Source of the DNA: Phaeobacter sp. QD34_24
GTDB lineage: Bacteria > Pseudomonadota > Alphaproteobacteria > Rhodobacterales > Rhodobacteraceae
Direction: 5' to 3'
Length of the DNA: 64,000 nucleotides
Assembly (NCBI RefSeq): GCF_028890115.1
Contig: NZ_JARCJD010000018.1
Location: 28,856 to 92,855 of the forward strand
The notes beneath the pieces are model-generated. The model was not told the origin of the DNA, did not search any database, and saw nothing but the letters and a program-made list of their open reading frames with translations. Shown here in pieces: positions 1 through 9,700 of the stretch; position 1 is the first letter of the stretch; the number at the start of each line of letters is the position of its first letter. A program made the translations under genes and the position numbers.

Positions 1-506
1 GCCACCACGTGATCGCAGTCGGAAAAGGCAACGGCGCCCGCATCCATCAGGAAACCGATCTCGGTCATCTCGCGCCCCTCGCGCCCCTTGGTGAGGGCGG
101 CCATGGGCAACACATTGACCGGCGCATCCGCCTGGGCGCGGCGGGTGACGAATTCCAGCGTTTCGGGGCTGTCGATGGCGGGGCTGGTGTCCGGCCGCGT
201 CACCATGGTGGTGACCCCGCCCGCCGCCGCCGCAAGGCCTGCGGTCTTGTAGCTTTCCTTGTGGCGCTCGCCTGGTTCGCAGACCTTTACGCCGATATCG
301 ACGATACCGGGCGCCAGGCATTTGCCGCCGCAATCGACGACCTCGGCCTTTTCGGGGTCAATGTTTCGTGCGCGAAACAGCTGCTCTGCCTGCGTACCCT
401 CGGGCAGGATTTCGGCAATCTGACCGTCCGCCACCAGCACCGCCCCCGGCGCATCCGTTCCGGCCTCGGGGTCGATCAGGCGGGCATTGAGGAAAAGAGT
501 GGTCAT
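1..506 (-). CDS. pyrC: Dihydroorotase homologue, probably inactive (partial)
   Basis: The first 168 residues of an amidohydrolase of the dihydroorotase family; the gene runs off the left edge. The fold signature is clear (PGIVD at about 67-70, then EPG at 77-79, then AAAAGGVTTMV). The normal metal-binding motif D-x-H-x-H-x-R-x-PG reads D70-I-G-V-K-V-C-E-P-G here, so both histidines and the arginine are gone, and the usual M-P-N-T-x-P substrate loop reads R-P-D-T-S-P. It therefore looks like a non-catalytic PyrC-prime type protein, which in Pseudomonas is known to support aspartate carbamoyltransferase assembly. The start overlaps the upstream gene by 4 bp, which places it last in the pyrB operon. 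Confidence 0.85.
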   Translation of the reverse strand, partial: MTTLFLNARLIDPEAGTDAPGAVLVADGQIAEILPEGTQAEQLFRARNIDPEKAEVVDCGGKCLAPGIVDIGVKVCEPGERHKESYKTAGLAAAAGGVTTMVTRPDTSPAIDSPETLEFVTRRAQADAPVNVLPMAALTKGREGREMTEIGFLMDAGAVAFSDCDHVV

Positions 507-886
507 GCGCGGGCTCTTTCGATGGCTGAGAGGGTAGAGGCCGGATCGGCCTGGTATTTGATCAGGTGCTTGTCGCCACCCTTGGTGATGACCTGCACAT
601 AGCCGCCCATGGAACGGAGCGTTTCGATGTCAGACAGGGGCACGCGGCGTTCGGCCGGGCCGCTCAGCACGCCGCCGGAAATCGTCCAGACCACGGCCAG
701 TTCCTCGCTCGCCAGATACCAGCCGCGAAAGGAGATGGCGGCAAGTCCGCCGATGGCACCGGTCCAGATATGCGGATTGCCTGCGGCCCAGAGGACCCCC
801 ATGCCCGCCGCCATGGCAAAGGCGGCCATCCAGGCATGGGCGCGGATATAGGCGCTGCGGTCGGGGGTGAAGGTGATCTCATCCAT
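503..886 (-). CDS. Small membrane protein in the pyrB-pyrC operon
   Basis: A 127-residue protein with two hydrophobic segments (about residues 16-34 and 39-58) followed by a C-terminal domain of about 65 residues rich in beta-prone stretches (ELAVVWTISGGVL, VPLSDIETL, YVQVITKGGDKHLIKY). That layout resembles membrane-anchored PH-like (YdbT/bPH2) proteins. It lies 1 bp after the 177-residue gene and overlaps pyrC by 4 bp, so all are probably co-transcribed. No enzymatic motif is visible. I do not know its function; a role linked to the carbamoyltransferase complex is only suggested by position. Confidence 0.8.
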   Translation of the reverse strand: MDEITFTPDRSAYIRAHAWMAAFAMAAGMGVLWAAGNPHIWTGAIGGLAAISFRGWYLASEELAVVWTISGGVLSGPAERRVPLSDIETLRSMGGYVQVITKGGDKHLIKYQADPASTLSAIERARA

Positions 887-887
887 G

Positions 888-1421
888 TCAGGCCACCAGC
901 AGGTAGAGGACGAGGAAGATCAGCGCCATCACCACGGCAAAGAGCGTGGCGCCGATGCGGCGTGCCTCGGCGCGAGCCTGGCGCGGCGGCAGTTTCGGCG
1001 CGGAATAGGGCTTGGCGCTGTCGGTCTGGATCGGCGGCGCGGTCCAGGTGGTGCCGGGGGTGCCGTAGGTGGCAAAAAGCTGGATCTGATCGGCGGGCGT
1101 CAGCCGCATCTCGCGCCCGCCAAAGGCACGCGAGCGGATCGCCATCACATGGCCTTCAAGCGCATCAAGGCGCTCCCGGTCCGCCGCGACCTGTTCTTCG
1201 GGCACGCCCATGCCCTCGGTCAGGTATCCTGTCAGGCCGATCTCCTCCAGGTCGCTCACCGGGAAGATATCGACCTGCTCCATGTCGAGCATGTCGATCC
1301 CCAGCACCTGCGCCAGGGCGCCGGGCTCTTTCAGGAAGGCCGCCTGTTCGGGGCGCATATCGAGCCGGAACAGGCGGATCGCGCCATGTTCGCCCGCGGG
1401 AATATGGATGACGCCCTCCAT
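888..1421 (-). CDS. C-terminally membrane-anchored protein of unknown function
   Basis: A 177-residue protein. The first 150 residues are soluble and acidic. A single strongly hydrophobic segment at about 156-176 (LFAVVMALIFLVLYLLVA) ends the protein, which is a tail-anchor arrangement. It starts 5 bp after pyrB stops and is followed 1 bp later by the 127-residue membrane protein. No catalytic motif is recognised. The position between pyrB and the pyrC homologue suggests a conserved operon, but its function is unknown to me. Confidence 0.8.
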   Translation of the reverse strand: MEGVIHIPAGEHGAIRLFRLDMRPEQAAFLKEPGALAQVLGIDMLDMEQVDIFPVSDLEEIGLTGYLTEGMGVPEEQVAADRERLDALEGHVMAIRSRAFGGREMRLTPADQIQLFATYGTPGTTWTAPPIQTDSAKPYSAPKLPPRQARAEARRIGATLFAVVMALIFLVLYLLVA

Positions 1422-1426
1422 CCGGG

Positions 1427-2407
1427 TCAGCCCGCCTGTTCCATGCGCTCGGCGCGAAGGTTGCGGGCCAGCAGGTCCATCGCCGCCATGCGCACGGCGA
1501 CGCCCATCTCCACCTGTTCCTGGATGACCGAGCGGTTGATGTCATCGGCGATGGTGCCGTCGATCTCCACCCCGCGGTTCATCGGGCCGGGGTGCATGAC
1601 GATGGCGTCGGGCTTGGCCAGCGCCAGTTTTTCGGCGTCCAGCCCGTAGCGGTGGTAGTATTCGCGCTCAGACGGGATGAAGCCGCCGTCCATGCGTTCT
1701 TTCTGAAGGCGCAGCATCATCACCACGTCCACATCCTTCAGGCCTTCGCGCATGTCGTCATAGATCTCGGCGCCGAATTCGGCGAAATCACCAGGCACCA
1801 GGGTCGGCGGACCGATCAGGCGGATGCGGTTTTCCATCTTGCCCAGAAGGATCAGGTTCGAACGCGCCACGCGGGAATGGGCAATGTCGCCGCAGATCGC
1901 GATGTTGAGCCGATGCAGCCGCCCCTTGGCACGCCGGATCGTCAGCGCATCGAGCAAGGCCTGCGTCGGGTGCTCATGCCGCCCGTCGCCCGCGTTCAGC
2001 ACCGCGCAGTTCACCTTTTGCGCCAGAAGGTCCACGGCGCCAGAATGGGGGTGGCGCACCACCAGAAGATCGGGATGCATGGCGTTCAGCGTCATCGCCG
2101 TGTCGATCAGCGTCTCGCCCTTTTTGATGCTGGACGCCTGCATCGCCATGTTCATCACATCCGCGCCAAGACGCTTGCCGGCCAGCTCGAAACTGGCCTG
2201 GGTGCGGGTGGAGTTCTCAAAGAACATGTTGATCTGCGTCAGCCCCGCCAGCACGTCCGAGTGTTTTTCGGGGCGGCGGTTCAGATCCACGTAGGTATCG
2301 GCCAGATCCAGGATCTCGGTGATCTCATGGGGCTTCAGGTGCTCGATCCCCAAAAGATGACGGGCTGCAAAACTGGGGCCGGGGGCTGCTGGGGAAACAT
2401 GAGACAT
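1427..2407 (-). CDS. pyrB: Aspartate carbamoyltransferase catalytic chain
   Basis: Catalyses carbamoyl phosphate + L-aspartate to N-carbamoyl-aspartate, the committed step of pyrimidine synthesis. The 326-residue length is normal for a catalytic chain. The carbamoyl-phosphate motif FENSTRT is at about 63-69. HPTQALLD and [11 protein letters not shown] are further family motifs. The ATG at 2407 (MSHVSP...) is preferred over an upstream in-frame start because a GGAG lies 8 bases before it and homology-like sequence starts soon after. No pyrI regulatory-chain gene is adjacent; the downstream partner is instead the pyrC homologue that has lost its metal ligands. Transcribed divergently from the uracil-DNA glycosylase gene. 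Confidence 0.96.
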   Translation of the reverse strand: MSHVSPAAPGPSFAARHLLGIEHLKPHEITEILDLADTYVDLNRRPEKHSDVLAGLTQINMFFENSTRTQASFELAGKRLGADVMNMAMQASSIKKGETLIDTAMTLNAMHPDLLVVRHPHSGAVDLLAQKVNCAVLNAGDGRHEHPTQALLDALTIRRAKGRLHRLNIAICGDIAHSRVARSNLILLGKMENRIRLIGPPTLVPGDFAEFGAEIYDDMREGLKDVDVVMMLRLQKERMDGGFIPSEREYYHRYGLDAEKLALAKPDAIVMHPGPMNRGVEIDGTIADDINRSVIQEQVEMGVAVRMAAMDLLARNLRAERMEQAG

Positions 2408-2563
2408 GAGGCGGGCTCCGCGCTGTTTGCGCGCTCTTATAGGCGGGGCGGCAAGGTCCGGCAAGGCGCTCCTGTGTCGCTGCAGCCCGCGCGCCTGTTA
2501 CCTCTTGTCCCGGCGCGCAAGTCTGTGGTTCCGCTTGGCGTCTGGGCAGAGTAGCTTTGCGCC

Positions 2564-3340
2564 ATGGAATCGGCATTGGACTATTACAGCGCCCGGGCTT
2601 TGCTGGCCTGGCAGATCGAACTGGGCGCAACCGAGGCCCTGTGCGAAGAGCCTGTCAATCGCTACGAGCTGGAGCAGCAGGCGCCCAAAGCCGCCAGCGA
2701 TGCGCGGCCCGATGCGGTGAAGCCCGGCCAGATCCAGCGCCCGCCCAAGGTCGACCCGGTGGAGCTTGCCCAAAAGGCTGCGCGCGGGGCGACCGCCCTG
2801 CCTGCCCTGCGCGAGGCGATGGCGGGGTTCGATCATTGCGAGCTGAAACGCGGCGCGCGCAACCTGGTGTTCTCGGACGGTCAGGCCGGCGCGCGCGTGA
2901 TGATCATCGGAGAGGCGCCGGGCCGCGATGAGGATCGCGAGGGACGTCCTTTCGTGGGCCGCGCCGGGCAGCTTCTGGACAAGATGCTGGGCGCCATTGA
3001 TCTGGCCCGCGACAAGAACGTCTATATCACCAATGTGCTGCCCTGGCGCCCGCCGCAGAACCGCGATCCGCTGCCAGCTGAAATCGCGATGATGGTGCCT
3101 TTCCTGAAACGCCACGTTGAGCTGGCCGAACCCGAAGTGCTGGTCTTGATGGGCAATATCAGCTGTCAGGCAGTGCTAGGCAAACGCGGCATCACCCGTC
3201 TGCGCGGGGAGTGGGATCAGGTCTGGGGCAAGCCGGTCATTCCGATGTTCCACCCGGCCTATCTGCTCCGCCAGCCCGCCCAGAAACGCGCCGCATGGGC
3301 CGACCTTCTGGAGCTGAAGGCGCGGCTGACGGCCCTTTGA
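2564..3340 (+). CDS. Uracil-DNA glycosylase, family-4-like, without an intact Fe-S site
   Basis: Removes uracil from DNA in base-excision repair. 258 residues with an N-terminal extension of about 80 residues. Core motifs are GEAPGRDED (116-124), GRPFVGRAGQLLD (127-139), TNVLPWRPPQNR (156-167) and MFHPAYLL (228-235), all typical of family 4 enzymes. Family 4 proteins normally bind a 4Fe-4S cluster through four cysteines. Here only C92 is kept: the partner three residues earlier is F89, the cysteine before RPP is W161, and the helix position after the PPQNR motif has no Cys. It opens a plus-strand gene run with the phosphoesterase 13 bp downstream. Confidence 0.9.
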   Translation: MESALDYYSARALLAWQIELGATEALCEEPVNRYELEQQAPKAASDARPDAVKPGQIQRPPKVDPVELAQKAARGATALPALREAMAGFDHCELKRGARNLVFSDGQAGARVMIIGEAPGRDEDREGRPFVGRAGQLLDKMLGAIDLARDKNVYITNVLPWRPPQNRDPLPAEIAMMVPFLKRHVELAEPEVLVLMGNISCQAVLGKRGITRLRGEWDQVWGKPVIPMFHPAYLLRQPAQKRAAWADLLELKARLTAL

Positions 3341-3353
3341 TGAGACTGAGCCC

Positions 3354-3956
3354 ATGAAAATCCTTGCCTTTTCCGACCTGCACCTGGCCCGCGCCCGCGC
3401 CGCTGATCTGGTTGCCGCCAGTGCGGAGGCCGATCTGGTGGTGGGCGCCGGGGACTTCTGTAACGCGCGGCAGGGCCTGGATGAGGCGATGGAGCTGCTC
3501 TCGGGCATCGCCGCGCCCATGGTGATGGTGGCAGGCAATGCCGAAAGCGCCGATGAGCTGCGCGCCGTCGCCCCCGCAAACGCCCATGTGCTGCACGGGG
3601 AGGGTGTGACTGTCGAGGGCGTGACCTTCTGGGGGCTGGGCGGCGGCGTGCCGGAAACGCCTTTTGGCGCCTGGTCCTGGGACCTACCCGAGGCGGCGGC
3701 CGAGGCGCTGCTGGCGCCCTGCACGCAGGCGGATATTCTGGTCACCCATTCGCCGCCCAAGGGGCTGGGCGATCTCACTTCCACCGGTCTCTCGGTCGGC
3801 TCCACCGCGATCCGAGCCGCGATCGAACGCCTTCAGCCGCAACTCGCCCTTTTTGGGCACGTGCACGAGGCCTGGGGTGCCAGGGGGCAGATTGGCCGCA
3901 CCGCCTTTGCCAACCTTGGACCCACGGCCAATTTCTTCGAGGTAGACAATGATTGA
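3354..3956 (+). CDS. Metallophosphoesterase
   Basis: A 200-residue calcineurin-like phosphoesterase with the standard dimetal motifs in order: FSDLH near residue 6, GAGDF near 31-35, GNAES near 61-65, THSPPKG near 127-133 and FGHVHE near 164-169. The natural substrate cannot be told from the sequence; small family members act on cyclic nucleotides or other phosphodiesters. It follows the uracil-DNA glycosylase by 13 bp and overlaps the LysE-type exporter by 8 bp, so an operon is likely. Confidence 0.9.
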   Translation: MKILAFSDLHLARARAADLVAASAEADLVVGAGDFCNARQGLDEAMELLSGIAAPMVMVAGNAESADELRAVAPANAHVLHGEGVTVEGVTFWGLGGGVPETPFGAWSWDLPEAAAEALLAPCTQADILVTHSPPKGLGDLTSTGLSVGSTAIRAAIERLQPQLALFGHVHEAWGARGQIGRTAFANLGPTANFFEVDND

Positions 3957-4569
3957 TCCTTTGACCCTTCTTGCCTTTGTGCCCGCAGCGCTGGCGCTGA
4001 ACCTCACGCCGGGGGCGGATATGATGTTCTGCCTTGGTCAGGGCTTGCGGTCCGGGCGGGCGGCTGCGGTGGCGGCCAGTGCCGGGATCACGGCGGGCTG
4101 TTTCGTGCATGTGGTGCTGGCGGGCTTGGGCCTGGGGGCTGCCGTAGCGGCGGTGCCGGGGCTGTTCGACGTGATCCGCTGGATTGGGGTGGCCTATCTC
4201 CTGTACCTGGCCTGGACCACCTTTCGCAGCGGGCCGGTGACGGGCGATGCCCCGGCGGTGCCCGCCGCGCGCGCCTTCCGCTCTGGCTTTCTGGTCAATC
4301 TCACCAACCCCAAGGTGATCCTCTTCGTTTTGGCCTTCATCCCGCAGTTCGTGGTGCCCGAGGCCGGACCGGTCCTGATGCAGTTCCTGGTCTTCGGCGC
4401 GATCCTTTCCATTGGCGGTTTCGTGATCAACGGCTTGGTCGGGATCTTTGCGGGCCAGGCCGGGCGGCGGCTGATCACCAACCCCGTGGCCGGGCGCTGG
4501 CTGGGGCGTATCTCTGGCGGTATCTTCGCGGGCCTCGCGCTGCGGCTCGCCATTCTGGAAAAAGCATGA
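3949..4569 (+). CDS. LysE/RhtB family amino-acid exporter
   Basis: A 206-residue inner-membrane protein with about six hydrophobic segments. It carries the N-terminal family signature LTPGADMMFCLGQGLRSGR and the mid-protein motif FLVNLTNPKVILFVLAFIPQF. Members export amino acids such as lysine, threonine or homoserine lactone; the substrate here is not predictable. It overlaps the preceding phosphoesterase gene by 8 bp and is followed 12 bp later by moaB. Confidence 0.93.
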   Translation: MIDPLTLLAFVPAALALNLTPGADMMFCLGQGLRSGRAAAVAASAGITAGCFVHVVLAGLGLGAAVAAVPGLFDVIRWIGVAYLLYLAWTTFRSGPVTGDAPAVPAARAFRSGFLVNLTNPKVILFVLAFIPQFVVPEAGPVLMQFLVFGAILSIGGFVINGLVGIFAGQAGRRLITNPVAGRWLGRISGGIFAGLALRLAILEKA

Positions 4570-4581
4570 GGTTCACAAGCC

Positions 4582-5124
4582 ATGTCCCGTATCGATGAGA
4601 GCAAGGACTTCATCCCCGTCCGCATCGCCATCCTGACCGTTTCTGACAGCCGTTCGCTGGAAGAGGACCGTTCGGGGCAGGTGCTGGTGGACCGTTTGAC
4701 CGAGGCGGGCCATGTGTTGGCCGATCGCAAGATCCTGCCGGATGAGCGAGACCAGATCGCCGATCAGCTGCGCGCCTGGGTAGCCGACCCGGAGGTGGAT
4801 GTTGTGATCTCGACCGGCGGCACCGGCCTAACCGGGCGCGACGTCACGGTGGAGGCGCACCGGGATGTCTATGAAAAAGAGATCGACGCCTTCGGCACGG
4901 TGTTCACCATAGTTTCCATGCAGAAGATCGGCACCTCGGCGGTGCAGTCGCGGGCCACGGGCGGTGTTGCTGGGGGCACCTATCTGTTCGCGCTGCCCGG
5001 CAGCCCTGGCGCCTGCAAGGATGGCTGGGACGAAATCCTGGGCAAACAGCTCGATTTCCGCCATCGCCCCTGCAACTTCGTCGAAATAATGCCCCGTTTG
5101 GATGAACATCTGCGACGGAAGTGA
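4582..5124 (+). CDS. moaB: Molybdenum cofactor biosynthesis protein MoaB/MogA family
   Basis: A 180-residue MoCF_biosynth-domain protein. The sequence contains VVISTGGTGLTGRDVT (about 74-89) and the LPGSPGACKDGWDEIL loop, both part of the molybdopterin-binding/adenylation fold. It is thought to adenylate molybdopterin before molybdate insertion. The main cofactor operon (fdhD-mobA-mobB-moeA) is about 15 kb to the right, so this gene is detached from it. It is the last closely spaced gene of this run; a 124-bp gap follows. Confidence 0.93.
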   Translation: MSRIDESKDFIPVRIAILTVSDSRSLEEDRSGQVLVDRLTEAGHVLADRKILPDERDQIADQLRAWVADPEVDVVISTGGTGLTGRDVTVEAHRDVYEKEIDAFGTVFTIVSMQKIGTSAVQSRATGGVAGGTYLFALPGSPGACKDGWDEILGKQLDFRHRPCNFVEIMPRLDEHLRRK

Positions 5125-5248
5125 TCCGCGCCTGCGTGTAAGCTCGTAAAGGGTATGTTCAGTTGCTATCTTTTCAGGTGGGCGATCGCCCCTGCCTGTG
5201 TGTTCGTTTGGGAAATATCGGCAGCATTTGCCACCGGAAGGAAAAGAC

Positions 5249-6712
5249 ATGCGGTTTCTGCGGCATAGTTTGATGGGCCTGTTTTTGGCAGCGCTGACGC
5301 TGGGCCTGCTGGCCTGGGCGGGATCGCTGGTGATGGGCGCGATTGAGGCACGGATGAATGCCGAGCCGCGCACGCCGCCTGCCCGCGAACGCATCTTTGC
5401 GGTGCGCGTGGTGACTGCGGATGAGCAGACCATCGCGCCTGAACTCATCGCCTTTGGCCGCATCGAAAGCCGCCGCACCCTGGAATTGCGCACCGCGCTG
5501 GGTGGCCGGGTGACCCATCTTTCCGACCATTTCGAAGAGGGCGGGCGCGTCGATGAAGGCGCGCTTTTGGTGCAGATCGACCCGGCGGACGCGCAGGCCG
5601 CGCTGGACCGGGCCGAGGCGGACATGCTGGATGCCGAGGCCGAGGAGCGCGATGCGGGCCGGGCCTTGGTACTGGCCAATGATGAACTCGCCGCCTCGCA
5701 GGATCAGGCGGAGCTGCGCCAGAAGGCCTATCAGCGGCAATTGGACCTGGAGGAACGCGGTGTCGGCACCGCCGCGACCGTGGAAACCGCGGCCCTTGCG
5801 GCGGCGCAGGCACGGCAGGCGGTGATTTCGCGAAGGCAGGCGGTGTCGCAGGCCGAGGCGCGCGTCGATCAGGCCAAGACCCGCGTCGCCCGGGCCGAAA
5901 TTGCATTGGAAACCGCCCGGCGTGATCTGGCCGATACCAGCATCACGGCGGCCTTCAGCGGCACCTTGCAAGCGGTGACCCTGGTGGAAGGGCGGCTTGT
6001 CTCTGCCAATGAAAAACTGGCCGAGCTGGTGGATCCGGACCGGCTGGAGGTCGCCTTTCGCGTCTCCACCTCGCAATATGCGCGGCTTTTGGATGAGGCG
6101 GGCCGCCTAATTGAAGCGCCGGTGAAGGTGATGCTGGATGCCGCGGGGGCGGCGCTGTCGGCCACGGGCACGCTGTCGCGCGTCAGCGGCGCGGCGGGGG
6201 ATGGGCAGACCGGGCGACTGGTCTATGCCCGTCTGGATGCGGCGCCGGGCTTCAAACCGGGCGATTTCGTCACCGTTTCCGTGACCGAGCCGCCGGTCGA
6301 ACGCGTGGTGCGCGTGCCCGCCTCGGCGCTGGGCAGCGATGGTGCGGTTCTGGTCCTGGGCGCGGATGACCGGCTGGAGACGCTTCCGGTGGAACTGGTG
6401 CGTCGGCAGGGCGACGATGTGCTGATCCGCGGCGCGGGTCTTGCCGGGCGCGAGGTTGTCATGGGGCGCACGCCCCTGTTGGGTGCGGGGATCCGGGTGC
6501 GGCCGCTGCGGCTGGGGGCCGATGCACAGGTCGTGGCGCCGGAACCGGAGCTGATCGAACTGACAGAGGATCGCCGCGCCAAACTTGTCGCCTTTGTGGA
6601 GGGCAACACGCGCATGCCAGAGGAGGCGCGCAAGCGGGTGCTGGCTAAGCTTGCTGAACCTTCGGTGCCCGCGCAGCTGGTGAACCGTATCGAAACCCGG
6701 ATGGGGGGCTGA
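5249..6712 (+). CDS. RND efflux periplasmic adaptor (membrane fusion protein)
   Basis: 487 residues. The N-terminus has a membrane/signal segment (residues 8-30), then a beta-barrel/lipoyl half (EGGRVDEGALLVQIDPADAQAAL), a long Ala/Glu/Arg-rich coiled-coil hairpin (about 100-185) and the second lipoyl half (TSITAAFSGTLQAVTLVEG). This is the typical HlyD/AcrA layout. The start at 5249 is chosen because GGAAGG precedes it and the hydrophobic leader begins at once. The pump gene begins 3 bp after the stop. No outer-membrane TolC-type gene is nearby. Confidence 0.93.
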   Translation: MRFLRHSLMGLFLAALTLGLLAWAGSLVMGAIEARMNAEPRTPPARERIFAVRVVTADEQTIAPELIAFGRIESRRTLELRTALGGRVTHLSDHFEEGGRVDEGALLVQIDPADAQAALDRAEADMLDAEAEERDAGRALVLANDELAASQDQAELRQKAYQRQLDLEERGVGTAATVETAALAAAQARQAVISRRQAVSQAEARVDQAKTRVARAEIALETARRDLADTSITAAFSGTLQAVTLVEGRLVSANEKLAELVDPDRLEVAFRVSTSQYARLLDEAGRLIEAPVKVMLDAAGAALSATGTLSRVSGAAGDGQTGRLVYARLDAAPGFKPGDFVTVSVTEPPVERVVRVPASALGSDGAVLVLGADDRLETLPVELVRRQGDDVLIRGAGLAGREVVMGRTPLLGAGIRVRPLRLGADAQVVAPEPELIELTEDRRAKLVAFVEGNTRMPEEARKRVLAKLAEPSVPAQLVNRIETRMGG

Positions 6713-6715
6713 TCC

Positions 6716-9700
6716 ATGCGCGATCTGTCCCGGCCCGCGGGCGGTATCCTGAGCTATTTCACCCGTCACCGCACGGCGGCGAACCTCCTGCTGGTGATCC
6801 TGCTGGTGCTGGGCGCTGCGGCGATCCCGAACATGCGGGCGCAGTTCTTCCCGGATGTGATCGTCGAGAATGTCACCGTGCGGGTGCAATGGGACGGCGC
6901 CGGGCCTGAGGATGTGGACAGCGCCATCGTGCAGGCGCTGGAGCCTGCCCTATTGGCGGTTGACGGGGTCGAGGAAAGCAGCGCGATCTCGCGGGAAGGG
7001 CTGGCGACCATCACGCTGGACTTCGAACCGGGCTGGGACATGTCGCGCGCCGCCGATGATGTGCAGACCGCCGTCAGCCTGGTCACCACCCTGCCGGAAG
7101 AATCCGAGGAACCGACTGTCAAACGCGGCGCCTGGCGGGATCGTGTGACGGACGTTGTGATCACCGGCGATATCGGCCCGGCGCAGCTGGGCCTGTTCGC
7201 AGATGAGCTGGTCGTGCGCCTGTTCGAGGTCGGCGTCACCCGCACCACCATTCGGGGCGTCGCCGCGCCCGAAACCATTGTCGAGGTGCCCTCGGCTTCG
7301 CTGATCACCCATGATGTCAGCATGTCCGAGATCGCCACGGCAATCGCGGCTGAAGTGACTGCCGATCCCGCAGGCGATGTGACGGGCGCCAATGCCCGCG
7401 TGCGCACCGGGCGCGAGAAACGCAGCCCCGATGAGATCGCCGGGATCGTGCTGCGCACCAATGCGGATGGATCTGTGCTGACCATCGGCGATGTTGCGCG
7501 GGTCCGGGTCGAAGGCGTGGACCGCGCGCGATCCTACTTCGTCGGCGACAGCCCGGCCATGTCGATCCGGGTGGACCGCTCGGACCAGGGCGATGCCATC
7601 GGCATTCAGCACACCGTGGAAAAGGTCGTTGGCGAATTGCAGCAGAGCCTGCCGCAGGGGGTCAGCGCCGACCTGATCCGCACCCGGGCAGAGGCGATCT
7701 CGGATCGTTTGAACATCCTGGTCGACAACGGTCTGATGGGGCTGGGCCTGGTGCTGATCCTGTTGTTCCTGTTCCTCAATGTGCGCATCGCCTTCTGGGT
7801 GGCGGCGGGCATTCCGGCGGCGATGTTTGCCGCCGTGGCGCTGATGTATGCGGCCGGGCTGACCATCAACATGGTCTCCCTCTTCGGGTTGATCATCACG
7901 CTGGGTATCGTGGTGGATGATGCCATCGTGGTGGGGGAGCACGCCGATTTCCGGGTGCGTCGCCTGGGCGAAACCCCGGTGCAGGCCGCCGAGAATGCCG
8001 CTCGACGCATGGCGATGCCGGTCTTTGCCGCGACCCTGACCACGATCATCGCATTCTTCGGATTGACGTTTATCGGCGGGCGGTTCGGCGATCTGATCCG
8101 CGACATCCCCTTTACGGTGATCGCGGTGCTGGCGGCCTCTTTGGTGGAGTGTTTCCTGATCCTGCCCAATCACATGGCCCATGCCCTGGCGCATGGACAG
8201 CAGCGGCATTGGTACGACTGGCCGAACCGGGCGGTGAACAGCGGTTTCCGCTGGCTGCGCGACACCCTGTTCCGCCCGCTGATGGCTCTGGTGGTGCGGG
8301 CGCGCTACGTGGTGCTGGCGGGGGCTGCGGTGATCCTGGCCAGCCAGTTGGCGCTGTTCATCGGCGGCGATGTGAAATGGCGCTTCTTCAACGCGCCGGA
8401 GCGCGGATCGGTCACCGGCAACTTTGCCATGGCCGAAGGCGCTACCCGCGAAGACACGCTGGCGATGATGCGCGAGATGCAGCGCGCCACCGAGGCTTTG
8501 GGGGCCGAATATGCCGAACGCTATGGCCGCAACCCGCTTGATTTCGTCATGGCCGAGGTCGGTGGCAATGCCGGGCGCGGCCTGTCCGGCGTCGATGCCA
8601 AGGACGAGGATCTCTTGGGCGGCATCTCGATCGAGTTGATCGACGCGGATCTGCGGCCCGAGTATTCCAGCTTTGCCTTTGTGGCCGAGTTGCAGGACCG
8701 GGTGGAACGCCACCCGATGGTCGAGACGATCTCCTTCCGGAGCTGGCGCTCGGGGCCGGGGGGCGATGCGCTGGATGTGCAGTTCTACGGCGCCGAGGTG
8801 CAGACCCTGAAAGCGGCCTCCGAGGATCTGAAGACCGCTGTCCTGCGGTTCCCCGAGGTCTCGGCGGTGGAGGACAACCTTGCCTATGACAAGGAAGAGC
8901 TGATCCTGGATCTGACCCCGCAGGGGCAGGCGCTGAACTTTACCATCGACAGCCTGGGCCGGGCCCTGCGCGCGCGGCTGAACGGCATCGAGGCGGCCAC
9001 CTATCCGGAGGGGCCGCGCAGTGCCACCATCCGCGTGGAACTGCCGGAAGGCGAGCTGACGGCGGATTTCCTGGAACGTACCCTGATGCGGGCGCCGAAC
9101 GGCAGCTACGTGCCCCTGGCCGATATCGTCTCGGTCAGCCAGCGCAGCGGCTTTTCCACCGTGCGGCGGGAAAACGGCATTCGGGTGATCAGCGTCACAG
9201 GCGACATTTCCGAGGACGACCCGGCGCGCGCCGAAGCGGTGATCAAGGCGCTGGAAGAAGAGATTCTGCCCAATATCGCCAGCGAACGGCAGGTCGAGTG
9301 GCGTCTGTCCGGTCTAAGCGAACAGGAAGACACCTTCCTGTCGGAGGCGGGCACCGGTCTGATCCTGTGCCTCACGGGCATCTACCTGGTGCTGGCCTGG
9401 ATCTTTGCCAGCTGGACGCGGCCCCTGGTGGTGATGGCGATCATTCCCTTTGGCCTGGTGGGCACGATCTGGGGCCATTACATCTGGGAGGTGCCGCTCA
9501 GCATGTTCACGGTGGTGGGCCTTCTGGGCATGACCGGGATCATCATCAACGATTCCATCGTGCTGGTGACCACCATCGACGACTACGCCAAAGAGCGCGG
9601 GCTGGTGCCGTCGATCATCGACGGCGCGGCGGACCGGTTGCGGCCGGTGATGCTGACCACGCTGACCACGGTGCTGGGGCTGGCGCCCTTGATGTACGAA

